Translations under genes and position numbers: made by a program
Shown here: piece by piece, positions 16,845-25,302 of the stretch
Layout of the letters: each line of letters starts with the position of its first letter
Position numbering within the stretch: position 1 is the stretch's first letter
Notes under the pieces: model-generated
Seen by the model: the letters and a program-made list of their open reading frames with translations, nothing else
Told to the model about the DNA's origin: nothing
The model's database searches: none
From: Aquirhabdus sp.
GTDB taxonomy: Bacteria; Pseudomonadota; Gammaproteobacteria; Pseudomonadales; Moraxellaceae
Assembly: GCA_030149815.1 (NCBI GenBank)
Contig: JASLHI010000035.1
Coordinates: 1-34,239 of the forward strand
Length of the DNA stretch: 34,239 nt
Direction of reading: 5' to 3'

Positions 16845-18572
16845 GTGACAGGATTCGCAATATACCGTCGGTTACTGGCCTATTTAAAACCGTATTGGTG
16901 GGCTGGGCTTTTAGTTATTGCGGGCAATCTGTTAAATGCTGCCAGCGAGGTTGGTGGTGCGCAGTTGGTTAAATATATTATTGATGCCATCAGTAATCAT
17001 GACCAATCTGCCAAAAATCTCTTTCCTGTATTAGTGGTTGTCATGTTTTTCTTTCGAGGCGTAGGATCGTTTCTTGGAAGTTATTACATTTCGGTCATTG
17101 CGCGTCACGTCGTATATAACTTACGTCTTGAAGTTTTTGATCGTTTATTGACGTTATCTCCTGCTTATTATCTAACACATTCAAGTGGTTATTTGTCTGC
17201 TAAGCTAATCTATGACGTCGAACAAGTGACGGCTGCTGCAACGGAAGCGGGTAAGACACTATTGCGTGAAGGTTTGACCGTTATTGCGCTATTAAGTTAT
17301 TTATTTTGGATGAACTGGCGTTTGTCGTTGTCATTGTTGGTTGTTGGACCTTTGGTTGCATTGTTGGTGCGTAAAGCGAGTAAACGTTTACGAAAATTAT
17401 CGCATCAGATCCAAGATTCGATGGGTGAAGTCAGTCACATCGTAAATGAATCCATTAATGGCTATAGCGTTGTTAAAAATTATGGCGGTCAAGCTTATGA
17501 ACGGGAACGTTTTGATCGAGCTTCAACCAATAATTTGAAAAAAAGCCTAAAAATGGTGATCACTAGCAGTATTAATACGCCACTAATTCAGTTTTTGATG
17601 GCGATTGCGATGGGTATTGTGGTGTGGCTTGCATTACGTCCTGAGATATTAACCTCGACGAGTGCAGGTGATTTTGTTGCATATATCACCGCTGCAGGTT
17701 TGATTAGTAAGCCGCTACGTGCATTAACCGATGTGAATGAAAAAATTCAGCGTGGTGTTTCTGCGGCTCATTCCGTATTTACCATGATTGATACACCGCC
17801 AGAAGAAGATTTTGGTCAAGTGGTTCAACCGTTAACAGGTCAAATTACTTTTGAGAATGTAAGTTTTGCATATCCAGAGAAACCTGATGCGTTATCCAAT
17901 ATTAATCTGACGATTAAGGCGGGTGAAACCGTTGCTTTGGTGGGGCGATCAGGTGCAGGTAAAACGACACTAGTTAATTTATTGATGCGCTTCCAGAATA
18001 TTACCAGCGGTCAGATTTTATTGGATGGTGTGCCTATTGATCAATTCACGCTAGCGAGTTTGCGCAGTCAGATTGCCACAGTCGGTCAGCAAGTGATTTT
18101 GTTCGATCAAACGGTTCGTGAAAATATTGCATATGGGCAGCTTGCGACTAAATCAGATGCAGAGGTTCGTGCCGCTGCAAGAGATGCATTTGCAGAGCAG
18201 TTTGTTGATGCACTACCCAATGGATTTGACACATTGATTGGTGCAAGCGGAATGTCACTTTCAGGCGGTCAGCGTCAACGACTGGCGATTGCGCGAGCAT
18301 TGTTGAAAGATGCGCCAATTTTGATCTTGGATGAAGCAACGAGTGCGCTGGACAATGAATCAGAGCATTACATTCAACAAGCTTTGAGCCATGCAATGGT
18401 TGGGCGAACAACGCTTGTGATCGCACACCGCTTGTCTACGATTGAACAGTCTGATCGTATTGTTGTCATGGATAAAGGGCAGATTATTGAGCATGGAACC
18501 CATACTGAGTTGCTAGCGCTCAATGGTTTGTATGCGCAGCTGCATCAACGCGATTTTGTTGATATTGAATAA
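16845..18572 (+). CDS. msbA: Lipid A export ABC transporter MsbA
   Basis: A 575-residue half-transporter with a six-helix membrane domain (residues 1-310) fused to an ATPase domain. The ATPase shows Walker A GRSGAGKTT at 367-375, the Q-loop near 415, the signature LSGGQ at 472-476 and Walker B ILILDEA at 492-498, followed by the H-loop in VIAHRLST. It flips core-lipid A across the inner membrane. The start is GTG directly after the ExbD stop codon, without a gap. The placement before lpxK supports MsbA rather than a drug-export paralogue. Confidence 0.94.
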   Translation: MTGFAIYRRLLAYLKPYWWAGLLVIAGNLLNAASEVGGAQLVKYIIDAISNHDQSAKNLFPVLVVVMFFFRGVGSFLGSYYISVIARHVVYNLRLEVFDRLLTLSPAYYLTHSSGYLSAKLIYDVEQVTAAATEAGKTLLREGLTVIALLSYLFWMNWRLSLSLLVVGPLVALLVRKASKRLRKLSHQIQDSMGEVSHIVNESINGYSVVKNYGGQAYERERFDRASTNNLKKSLKMVITSSINTPLIQFLMAIAMGIVVWLALRPEILTSTSAGDFVAYITAAGLISKPLRALTDVNEKIQRGVSAAHSVFTMIDTPPEEDFGQVVQPLTGQITFENVSFAYPEKPDALSNINLTIKAGETVALVGRSGAGKTTLVNLLMRFQNITSGQILLDGVPIDQFTLASLRSQIATVGQQVILFDQTVRENIAYGQLATKSDAEVRAAARDAFAEQFVDALPNGFDTLIGASGMSLSGGQRQRLAIARALLKDAPILILDEATSALDNESEHYIQQALSHAMVGRTTLVIAHRLSTIEQSDRIVVMDKGQIIEHGTHTELLALNGLYAQLHQRDFVDIE

Positions 18573-18615
18573 TGTTAGTTAAATCATTCATGAATAAGTC
18601 ACGAAAAGGTGCTGT

Positions 18616-19662
18616 GTGATCGATTTACGAACTGCATTTCCAAACGCATGGGCAAAGCAATCAGGATGGTTGTTATGGTTGTTACCTTTGTCGTTGCTGT
18701 ATGCTTTGGTCACAGGTCTTCAGCGTACTTTATATCGTTTGAATATTAGAAAAATTTATGAATCACCTGTTCCCGTCATGGTCATTGGCAATATCACCGT
18801 GGGTGGTAGTGGAAAGACACCATTACTGATTGAGTTAGTCCGTTACTTGACTCAAGAACAAAATCTCAATATAGGCGTGATTAGTCGGGGATACGGTGGG
18901 AATCAGGCAATGTTTCCTCACCTTGTCCAAGCTAATGATCTGGCTAAAGATGTTGGTGATGAGCCGTTATTGATTGTCCAGAAAACGGGTGTTGCGCTTG
19001 CAGTTGGTGCAAATCGTCAGGCCGCGATTGAATTATTACTTGCTGATGCAGAACAAAAAGGACATCCACTAGATCTTATTTTAAGTGATGACGGTTTACA
19101 GCATTTAGCATTGGGTAGACAGTTAGAATGGATTGTCTTGGATGTTGATCGTGGTTTGGGCTCTGGGTGGTTGTTGCCTGTTGGTTTTTTACGAGAAAGT
19201 TCAGATCGTCTTGAAACTGCAACGGTTATTGAGCATGGTCAAGCAAAAAGCGAAGGGCAAAGTTCGCCTTATCGAATGCATTTGGTTTCGGGTGAGTTAG
19301 AGCCACTATCTTTAACTTCTGATCGTCATGTTTTGCCTCCATTACCTCCGCAGCGAGTGCATGCAGTTGCAGGTATTGGCAATCCATCACGATTTTTTAA
19401 CAGCTTACGAGATCTTGGTTTTGATGTAATTGAACATCCATTTGCTGATCACCATCCTTATCAAGTCAATGATGTTCAGTTTAATGATGATTTACCGATC
19501 ATTACGACAGCAAAAGATGCTCCAAGATTAAAAGGTCTCATCCATTCGAATGTATGGATTTTGCCTGTGGAAGCATCTTTATCGTCAGAATGTTATTCAT
19601 TGCTTTATACACAGCTTGCTGAATTAGGTGTCTTAACAGAGCGTCGTCAAACTCATCGTTGA
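18616..19662 (+). CDS. lpxK: Tetraacyldisaccharide 4'-kinase LpxK
   Basis: A 348-residue LpxK that phosphorylates the 4' position of the lipid A disaccharide at the inner face of the membrane. A single N-terminal membrane helix lies at about 16-33. The P-loop region reads GNITVGGSGKTP at 58-69, and the family motif SDDGLQH follows at about 157-163. The start is GTG at 18616 with AAGG six bases upstream. Together with msbA and kdsB it makes a lipid A / inner-core cluster. Confidence 0.96.
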   Translation: MIDLRTAFPNAWAKQSGWLLWLLPLSLLYALVTGLQRTLYRLNIRKIYESPVPVMVIGNITVGGSGKTPLLIELVRYLTQEQNLNIGVISRGYGGNQAMFPHLVQANDLAKDVGDEPLLIVQKTGVALAVGANRQAAIELLLADAEQKGHPLDLILSDDGLQHLALGRQLEWIVLDVDRGLGSGWLLPVGFLRESSDRLETATVIEHGQAKSEGQSSPYRMHLVSGELEPLSLTSDRHVLPPLPPQRVHAVAGIGNPSRFFNSLRDLGFDVIEHPFADHHPYQVNDVQFNDDLPIITTAKDAPRLKGLIHSNVWILPVEASLSSECYSLLYTQLAELGVLTERRQTHR

Positions 19663-19707
19663 TTGTTTTGTTGTATTTAAAAATTTACAGATTGCTGAGA
19701 GATTTTT

Positions 19708-20469
19708 ATGCGTCATATTGTGATTCCTTCGCGTTATGCCAGCACACGTTTACCTGGTAAACCATTATTAGATTTATGTGGTAAACCGATGGTACTGCGT
19801 GTGGTTGATCAAGCGCGTAAAGTCAAAGGGATTGATAGCCTTTGTGTGGCGACCGATGATGAACGTATTGCTCAAGTGTGTCGTGATGCAAATGTTGATG
19901 TTGTGATGACATCGGCTGGTCATCCATCAGGTACAGATCGTTTGGCTGAGGTTGCCAGAAGCAAAGGCTGGGCTGCTGATGATACGATCGTGAATATTCA
20001 AGGTGATGAACCGTTATTGCCTCCAGTACTTGTTGAGCAGGTTGCAGACTTATTAGATACGCACCTTCAATGTGCGATGGCAACTTTATGTGAGCCGATT
20101 GTAAATTTAGATGAGTTCACTCGCAGTAGCATTGTGAAAGTGGTGCGCAGCCAGACGGGTGAGGCGCTATATTTTAGTCGTGCGAGTGTGCCGTTTGATC
20201 GTGATGGTTTTAAAGAAGGCATTACACATGTTCCTGAAATGGCACGTCGTCATTTGGGTCTATATGCATACCGCGTTGCATTGTTACAAGATTATGTGAC
20301 TTGGCCTATGGGTGTTCTAGAGCAAATTGAAAGCTTAGAGCAATTGCGTGTGCTTGAACAAGGTCGTCGGATTGCTATTGCTGACGCGCTGGTCTCTTTG
20401 CCAGCAGGTGTAGATACACCTGAAGACTTACTTCGATTACGTGCATTAGGCGCAGAAGCCTTTATCTAA
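19708..20469 (+). CDS. kdsB: 3-deoxy-manno-octulosonate cytidylyltransferase KdsB
   Basis: A 253-residue enzyme that activates Kdo to CMP-Kdo for LPS inner-core synthesis in the cytoplasm. The nucleotide-binding signature IPSRYASTRLPGKPL lies at 6-20 and NIQGDEPL at 96-103, and the later YFSRASVPF and GLYAYR blocks also match. A GAGAG ribosome site lies upstream of the ATG. It follows lpxK by 45 bases. Confidence 0.97.
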   Translation: MRHIVIPSRYASTRLPGKPLLDLCGKPMVLRVVDQARKVKGIDSLCVATDDERIAQVCRDANVDVVMTSAGHPSGTDRLAEVARSKGWAADDTIVNIQGDEPLLPPVLVEQVADLLDTHLQCAMATLCEPIVNLDEFTRSSIVKVVRSQTGEALYFSRASVPFDRDGFKEGITHVPEMARRHLGLYAYRVALLQDYVTWPMGVLEQIESLEQLRVLEQGRRIAIADALVSLPAGVDTPEDLLRLRALGAEAFI

Positions 20470-20481
20470 GAGACTAGATTT

Positions 20482-21522
20482 ATGGCAAAAACTCCAGCAA
20501 AGCTTAAAGATGATGAGCCATCTGCTTCAGTTGAGCATGAGCAATCTCATTTTCTGCCACTCTTGCCATGGCAACGTGATGCGTGGAATAGATTGACTGG
20601 CAGAATGCCTAATTTACCGCACGGTGTCTTGTTAACAGGTGCAGCAGGCACAGGGAAGCGTCGTTTTGCTGAGCATGTTGCGGGTTGGTTGTTGTGCGAT
20701 ACGCCGACAACTGATGGTGCTTGTGGGCAGTGCGCAAGTTGTGCATGGCTCAAAGTTGGGAATCATCCTAGTTTGCTGCGTATTTCACGTGAAGTGGATA
20801 GTAAAGGTAAGCAAAGTCGACAGATTAAAATTGATCAGATCCGTGATCTGATGCCCTTTGTGCAGCAAACGGGGCAGGGTTGGCGTGTAGTCATTTTTGA
20901 ACCAGCAGAGATGCTCAACACTGCGGCAGCAAATGCACTACTAAAGACTTTAGAGGAACCAGCTCCTCACGTTATGATCCTCTTGGTTGCTGACCAGTTC
21001 TTACAGCTACCTGCAACGATTCGAAGCCGTGTGCAACAAATTCCGCTTGGACGTATTGCCCCAGAAACTGCAATTGAGTTTGTCCGCGATGAGGCGGCGG
21101 TGAATGCTGAACAAGCCAAGCTGTTGCTGGCTTTATCGGGTGGCGCACCATTAGCGGCAGTCAATCTAGCGACAACAACTCAATACCAATTACGCGGGCA
21201 ATGGCTTGCGACGTGGCTTGCGATTTTAACTGGGCGACGGACAGTGTTGGATGCGACAACATATTGGCTAAAACAATTACCACTTCTAAATTGGCTGGAT
21301 TTAGTACGACAAACCTTGCGTGACGTTATCGCGTTGCATGTAGGTTATGGATTGATTCAAACGGATTTGGATCTTAATCACTTTAATCAAATTAAGAGTC
21401 GGTTATCGCTGGAATCATTGCTAGCGCTAGATCAAAGAATTGTGTCCCTTATTGCTGAGCAAAGTCAGAATGTGAATTCGCAATTGGTGATGGAAAATCT
21501 AATGCTCCAACTTGCGACCTAA
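20482..21522 (+). CDS. holB: DNA polymerase III subunit delta' (HolB)
   Basis: A 346-residue AAA+ clamp-loader subunit. It has a P-loop-like GAAGTGKR at 53-60 and a four-cysteine zinc module (C72, C81, C84, C87), followed by HPSLLRIS, KIDQIRDL, FEPAEMLNTAAANALLKTLEEP and the sensor region LPATIRSRVQQIPL. It starts 12 bases after the kdsB stop, suggesting co-transcription. A polar N-terminal extension of about 25 residues precedes the usual LPWQRDAW start. Confidence 0.93.
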   Translation: MAKTPAKLKDDEPSASVEHEQSHFLPLLPWQRDAWNRLTGRMPNLPHGVLLTGAAGTGKRRFAEHVAGWLLCDTPTTDGACGQCASCAWLKVGNHPSLLRISREVDSKGKQSRQIKIDQIRDLMPFVQQTGQGWRVVIFEPAEMLNTAAANALLKTLEEPAPHVMILLVADQFLQLPATIRSRVQQIPLGRIAPETAIEFVRDEAAVNAEQAKLLLALSGGAPLAAVNLATTTQYQLRGQWLATWLAILTGRRTVLDATTYWLKQLPLLNWLDLVRQTLRDVIALHVGYGLIQTDLDLNHFNQIKSRLSLESLLALDQRIVSLIAEQSQNVNSQLVMENLMLQLAT

Positions 21523-21646
21523 TTTTTTAATCTGATTTTTCTGTATCGTTTTCTATGAAATATATTGAATTTAGTTAATTTGACCTAAATCTCCCCAAAT
21601 ATTTGCTTAAATTGATATATTTTCTATATTTGCGTTAGATTTTGTC

Positions 21647-21675
21647 TTGACACTGTCATATTAAGTGTTTATATA
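21647..21675 (+). promoter_or_regulatory. Strong sigma-70-like promoter for the PA3496-like gene
   Basis: A perfect TTGACA (21647-21652), a 17-base spacer and TATATA (21670-21675). The ATG at 21738 lies about 60 bases downstream. This is the best -35/-10 match I saw in the window. Confidence 0.75.
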
Positions 21676-21737
21676 GATTCGATGAACTATTTGTATTGAA
21701 TAGTTTTTTAAAAAAATAATTGTTCATGGAGAGCGCG

Positions 21738-21941
21738 ATGACCAGTGCAGGAAATCAAGATTTTGAACTTGATGAGGCCTTTGTAGATGAAGAATTATTG
21801 CCTAACAATGAAGTGTTGAATAAGTCACTGAATACCAGCAAGGCATCATTAATGAAACGACGTTTAATTGATGATATTTTGCAAGAAAAGCGCTTACAAG
21901 CTCATTTAAAAGAATATGATTTTGATTTGGAGGATGATTGA
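21738..21941 (+). CDS. PA3496-like small protein
   Basis: A 67-residue acidic protein with a basic central segment, MKRRLIDDILQEKRLQAHLKEYDFDL, which matches the PA3496-family pattern (putative envelope-integrity proteins) as recalled. It has no signal peptide or membrane helix. ATG 21738 is chosen because GGAG lies six bases upstream; an in-frame ATG at 21726 and a TTG at 21720 lack a ribosome site. It has its own strong promoter and is followed by a 13-base inverted repeat. The biochemical function is unknown. Confidence 0.78.
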   Translation: MTSAGNQDFELDEAFVDEELLPNNEVLNKSLNTSKASLMKRRLIDDILQEKRLQAHLKEYDFDLEDD

Positions 21942-21989
21942 CGTTTCGGTCATTCCGAGGTAGTCAGTTGAGTAAATTGATATAGTTCT

Positions 21990-22035
21990 ATGTAAATGCC
22001 GAATTTATGCGGACTTATGATGTCGGCATTTACAT
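21990..22035. repeat. 13-base perfect inverted repeat after the PA3496-like gene
   Basis: The arms ATGTAAATGCCGA (21990-22002) and TCGGCATTTACAT (22023-22035) are perfect complements around a 20-base spacer. No T-run follows, so it is not a standard intrinsic terminator. It may be a 3' RNA hairpin or a binding site for a dimeric regulator in the 246-base gap before the UPF0149 gene. Confidence 0.65.
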
Positions 22036-22187
22036 GATCTCTAATAAAAAATGCAAGTGTTCTACCAATTATCTGCAGTTCTCGTGCTGTTTTGAATTCT
22101 TTTCACACAAACACCATTTTTAATTTCGCCTGTCATCGTCCAAATTTGTTAGAGTAGCGCAATCTTATTGTGTATGGAGTGTGTCTC

Positions 22188-22721
22188 ATGGCGGTCCTTG
22201 AGCTTGATCTAGATCTGCTGGCTGACTACTTAGATGGCGAAACGAATGAGTTTGGTCTTGATTTTGCGGCGACGCATGGCTTTTTGTGTGCAACCGTTGT
22301 TGGCCCTAATTTAAAAGATTGGCGTAAACATTTATTTGATGAGCATGAAAAAGATATTCCTAAAGAAATCCTCGAACAAGTGGATTTATGGCGGAATGAT
22401 ATTTTACAAACTCTGCTAAATGAAGAGCATATTGGTTTCCCTGTTGAGATCGAAGAAGTTTCTGTAGATTCAAGTTTGGGTGATTGGGCTGTAGGTTTTG
22501 TTGACGCGCTATTCTTAAATGACGAAGCTTGGTTTGAAGAAGCTGACGAAGAAGAAGATGTCATTATGCTAACTTTACCGATGATGGTATTTAGCGGTAT
22601 CGAAGGCGAGCCTGATCTCGAGACTGTTCGTAATAATCCAGATTTGATGGAAGAAATGGCTGAAGAGATTCCTGAGAATCTCACCAAGCTCTTTTTGCTC
22701 TATCACGCACCTGCAGGCTAA
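22188..22721 (+). CDS. UPF0149 (YgfB/YecA) family protein
   Basis: A 177-residue, strongly acidic protein. The pattern AATHGFLCATVVGP near the N-terminus and LGDWAVGFVDALF in the middle are typical of UPF0149. No signal peptide or zinc-binding SEC-C tail is present, so it is nearer to YgfB than to the longer YecA. GGAG lies nine bases before ATG 22188; a GTG at 22170 is in frame but unsupported. Many Gammaproteobacteria carry YgfB next to ubiquinone or proline-peptidase genes; here it stands alone. Its molecular role is unclear. Confidence 0.87.
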   Translation: MAVLELDLDLLADYLDGETNEFGLDFAATHGFLCATVVGPNLKDWRKHLFDEHEKDIPKEILEQVDLWRNDILQTLLNEEHIGFPVEIEEVSVDSSLGDWAVGFVDALFLNDEAWFEEADEEEDVIMLTLPMMVFSGIEGEPDLETVRNNPDLMEEMAEEIPENLTKLFLLYHAPAG

Positions 22722-22754
22722 GGTTTATATTGATTTAGCTTGATTTATTTTAAG

Positions 22755-22790
22755 AACCCTAGAAAGTCAATTTCTGCTTCCTAGGGTTTT
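22755..22790. terminator. Bidirectional terminator between UPF0149 and DUF421 genes
   Basis: The arms AACCCTAG (22755-22762) and CTAGGGTT (22781-22788) enclose a nested AGAAA/TTTCT stem, with short T/A runs at both sides. It lies between two convergent genes and overlaps the last codons of the DUF421 gene. Confidence 0.65.
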
Positions 22791-23300
22791 ATGTTGTTTG
22801 CGACGCCTGTAATGAGTTTGGGTCAGATGACCATTGGTTTCGGCGATGATACTAATATTTCCATCAATTTCTAGCATTGCAAGTTTGACATCTGCAAGTT
22901 TTTCAACACCATGTTCACGCATGGATTCTTGAATCTCATCCTCATCAATTCCTAATTTTTCTAAATTCTTGTTATCTAGAATACCATTGTGAATCAGTAT
23001 TTCTGGTCGTTCAGAAATAAAGTCTCGAAATTTTTTATTCTTATACATCATTTTCTTAAGACAAAAGTTTGCAATAAACAAAACTCCTGCTGCCATAAGT
23101 CCTGTGGATAGGCTTGTGTTTGTGCCAACCATCGCATTTTGTACGGCATTACTGATGAGTAAAATCAGTACGACATCAGATGTATTCAGTTGCGATAATT
23201 CTTTTTTTCCAGTCAGTCTTATGGCAAGTAACATAAATAGATAAACAGCAAGACTGCGTAATGCAACATTAAAATAAGGATTTGTAATCAGATTATCCAT
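22767..23300 (-). CDS. DUF421 domain-containing membrane protein (YetF/YcaP-like)
   Basis: A 177-residue protein with three N-terminal hydrophobic segments (about 13-30, 42-58 and 65-82) and a soluble C-terminal domain. The motifs RLTGKKELSQLNTSDVVLILLISNAVQNAMVG and RPEILIHNGILDNKNLEKLGI..DEI..S.RE.GV are characteristic of DUF421. The protein is somewhat short at the C-terminus compared with YetF-type members of 200 or more residues. The ATG at 23300 is preferred over the in-frame TTG at 23306. The function is not known. Confidence 0.88.
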   Translation of the reverse strand: MDNLITNPYFNVALRSLAVYLFMLLAIRLTGKKELSQLNTSDVVLILLISNAVQNAMVGTNTSLSTGLMAAGVLFIANFCLKKMMYKNKKFRDFISERPEILIHNGILDNKNLEKLGIDEDEIQESMREHGVEKLADVKLAMLEIDGNISIIAETNGHLTQTHYRRRKQHKTLGSRN

Positions 23301-23460
23301 AGTCAACTCAGTACAATATGTTTTTTTAACGATACACGATTAAGAGGCTGTGTACGTCTATCAAACTTTAAAAAAAATTAGAAATACGCTCCGATGAAAA
23401 ATTCCTTTACAATGCGCACTCCAATTTGTGACCCCTCGAGATTGTTTGGCGATGAGTAGT

Positions 23461-24651
23461 ATGAATTTTAAACGAATGACAGAATTAGATTTAGCTGGTA
23501 AACGTGTGTTGATCCGTGAAGATCTCAATGTTCCTGTGAAAAATGGTCAAATTACTAGTGATGCTCGTTTACGTGCCGCTCTGCCGACAATCAAAGCTGC
23601 CTTAGCTCAAGGTGCGGCAGTTATCGTGTGCTCACATTTAGGTCGCCCAACAGAAGGCGTGCATAGCGCCGAAAACTCATTGACACCTGTTGCTGAGTAT
23701 TTATCAAAAGCTTTAGGTCAAGAAGTGCCATTGGTGACCGAGTATTTAGATGGCGTGGAAGTGACCGCTGGTCAAGTTATTTTGCTGGAGAATGTGCGTT
23801 TTAATGCTGGTGAAAAGAAAAATAATCCTGAATTAGCTCAGAAATATGCTGCACTTTGTGATGTGTTTGTGATGGATGCGTTTGGTACCGCGCACCGTGC
23901 TGAAGGATCAACCGAAGGTGTTGCTCGATTTGCAAAAGTTGCTTGTGCAGGTCCGCTACTTGCCGCTGAATTAGATGCGTTGGGTCGTGCAATGCAATCG
24001 CCAGAGAAGCCAATGGTTGCTATTGTTGCAGGTTCTAAAGTATCCACTAAGTTGGATGTTCTTACTTCATTGGCTGGAATTTGTGATCAGATCATCGTGG
24101 GCGGTGGTATTGCAAATACTTTCCTCGCTGCTGCTGGTTACAATGTTGGTAAATCATTATACGAACCTGATTTGCTCGAAACTGCAAAAAGCATTGCCGC
24201 AAAAGTAAATGTGCCATTACCAACCGATGTTGTAGTGATTGATGCGAGTAATTTGAGTGGCGACTTTATGGATTTTGTCGCAAATAGCACACCAGTGACA
24301 AAGAAAGTAACTGAGATTAGTGATACGGATATGATTTTGGATATCGGTTCTGATACTGGCGCGCAATTTGCACAATATATTGAGCAAGCCAAGACCATTC
24401 TATGGAATGGGCCTGTGGGCGTATTTGAAGTTGATGCGTTTGGCTATGGAACCGAAACTTTGGCGCGAGCGATTGCGGCAAATAAAGGATTCTCAATTGC
24501 TGGTGGCGGTGATACGTTAGCTGCGATTGATAAATATCATGTTGCGGAACACATTAGCTATATTTCTACAGGTGGCGGTGCATTCCTTGAATTTGTTGAA
24601 GGGAAGGTGTTGCCAGCAGTTGCGATATTGCTCACACGATGCGAATCGTAA
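23461..24651 (+). CDS. pgk: Phosphoglycerate kinase
   Basis: A 396-residue phosphoglycerate kinase, which interconverts 1,3-bisphosphoglycerate + ADP and 3-phosphoglycerate + ATP. It shows VLIREDLNVPVKNG at the N-terminus, CSHLGRP, the hinge region AIVAGSKVSTKLDVL, IVGGGIANTFL and the nucleotide loop TILWNGPVGVFE, then AGGGDTLAAI. ATG 23461 (MNFKRMTELDLAGK) agrees with the start I recall for Acinetobacter homologues; in-frame ATG 23452 and GTG 23428 would add residues without better ribosome sites. A TACAAT box at 23408-23413 may be the -10 element, but no good -35 was seen. Downstream lie a small lipoprotein gene and fba. Confidence 0.97.
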   Translation: MNFKRMTELDLAGKRVLIREDLNVPVKNGQITSDARLRAALPTIKAALAQGAAVIVCSHLGRPTEGVHSAENSLTPVAEYLSKALGQEVPLVTEYLDGVEVTAGQVILLENVRFNAGEKKNNPELAQKYAALCDVFVMDAFGTAHRAEGSTEGVARFAKVACAGPLLAAELDALGRAMQSPEKPMVAIVAGSKVSTKLDVLTSLAGICDQIIVGGGIANTFLAAAGYNVGKSLYEPDLLETAKSIAAKVNVPLPTDVVVIDASNLSGDFMDFVANSTPVTKKVTEISDTDMILDIGSDTGAQFAQYIEQAKTILWNGPVGVFEVDAFGYGTETLARAIAANKGFSIAGGGDTLAAIDKYHVAEHISYISTGGGAFLEFVEGKVLPAVAILLTRCES

Positions 24652-24801
24652 ACGTGTCTGACAATTTGGATAAAAAGTCTAGTTTTATTATCCAGATCGT
24701 AGTACTTTTTGTTACATAGTATTTTTTCTGTCACATATGCTATGTTATTCTGGTAACAGGTCTTCGTGACTTACTTTATATATCTATATAGGAAAACACT
24801 T

Positions 24802-25089
24802 ATGAAAACTTCGATCCTAGTTGTTGCTGCATTGGCTCTACCATTGGCTTTGACTGCTTGTGACAAAGCAAAAGACGCTGCAAACTCTACAGTTAACGCT
24901 GCTGCATCTGGCGTAGCTGCAACAACTGCTGCTGCTGCATCTGGTGTAACTGCAACTGCTGATGCTGCTAAAACTGCTGCTGCATCTGGCGTAACTGCAA
25001 CTGCTGATGCTGCTAAAGGTGCTGTTGCATCTGCTGCTCAAGCAACTGCAACTACTGCTCAAGCTGTTGCTGACAAAGCAAAATCATAA
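24802..25089 (+). CDS. Small alanine-rich lipoprotein with tandem repeats
   Basis: A 95-residue predicted lipoprotein. Residues 1-20 form a signal ending in LALTAC, with the lipidated cysteine followed by DKAKDAAN. The mature part is almost all A, T, S, G, V, D and K, and contains an exact 15-residue unit, AAASGVTATADAAK plus T or G, twice in tandem with a weaker copy before it. The repeat should form an amphipathic helix. AGGA lies eight bases before the ATG at 24802; an ATG-less upstream extension in the frame is unlikely. A strong terminator follows. I recognise no named family. It probably sits at the outer or inner membrane as a small structural or stress lipoprotein; that is inference. 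Confidence 0.82.
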   Translation: MKTSILVVAALALPLALTACDKAKDAANSTVNAAASGVAATTAAAASGVTATADAAKTAAASGVTATADAAKGAVASAAQATATTAQAVADKAKS

Positions 25090-25113
25090 TTCAGATTATT
25101 CTGTTTTAATGAT

Positions 25114-25144
25114 AAAAAACCTCGCATTTTGCGAGGTTTTTTTT
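25114..25144 (+). terminator. Rho-independent terminator after the small lipoprotein gene
   Basis: The stem AACCTCGC / GCGAGGTT with an ATTTT loop is preceded by an A-run and followed by a run of eight T, 24 bases after the stop codon. Confidence 0.95.
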
Positions 25145-25190
25145 ATGCTGCGGTTTTTTGTTGTAACACAGATGGTGTTGTTGATATAAA

Positions 25191-25257
25191 ATCAGTCAAA
25201 AGCTCATCCAAAATAGAGATAAGTAGGTTAGAATCTGCAAATTGTTTTTTGACTGAT
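25191..25257. repeat. 11-base inverted repeat in the fba upstream region
   Basis: ATCAGTCAAAA (25191-25201) and TTTTGACTGAT (25247-25257) are perfect complements separated by 45 bases. A possible -10 box TAGAAT (25229-25234) lies between them. The arrangement could be paired operator half-sites flanking the fba promoter, or a leader hairpin if transcription begins further upstream. Confidence 0.5.
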
Positions 25258-25302
25258 GGTTTACATACCATATTCACATCGTTTTTATAAAGAGTCTCAG
25301 TT

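Noticed and set aside
22226..22687. 153-codon minus-strand frame opposite the UPF0149 gene
   Set aside because: It is serine- and lysine-rich because the sense strand is rich in acidic codons; no start signal or domain was seen.
24667..24694. Hairpin TGGATAA / TTATCCA after pgk
   Set aside because: The stem is short with a bulge, and no T-run follows; too weak to call a terminator.
24838..25062. Serine/cysteine-rich minus-strand frame opposite the alanine-rich lipoprotein
   Set aside because: It arises from GCT repeats read on the other strand; the plus-strand lipoprotein has a signal peptide, a ribosome site and a terminator.
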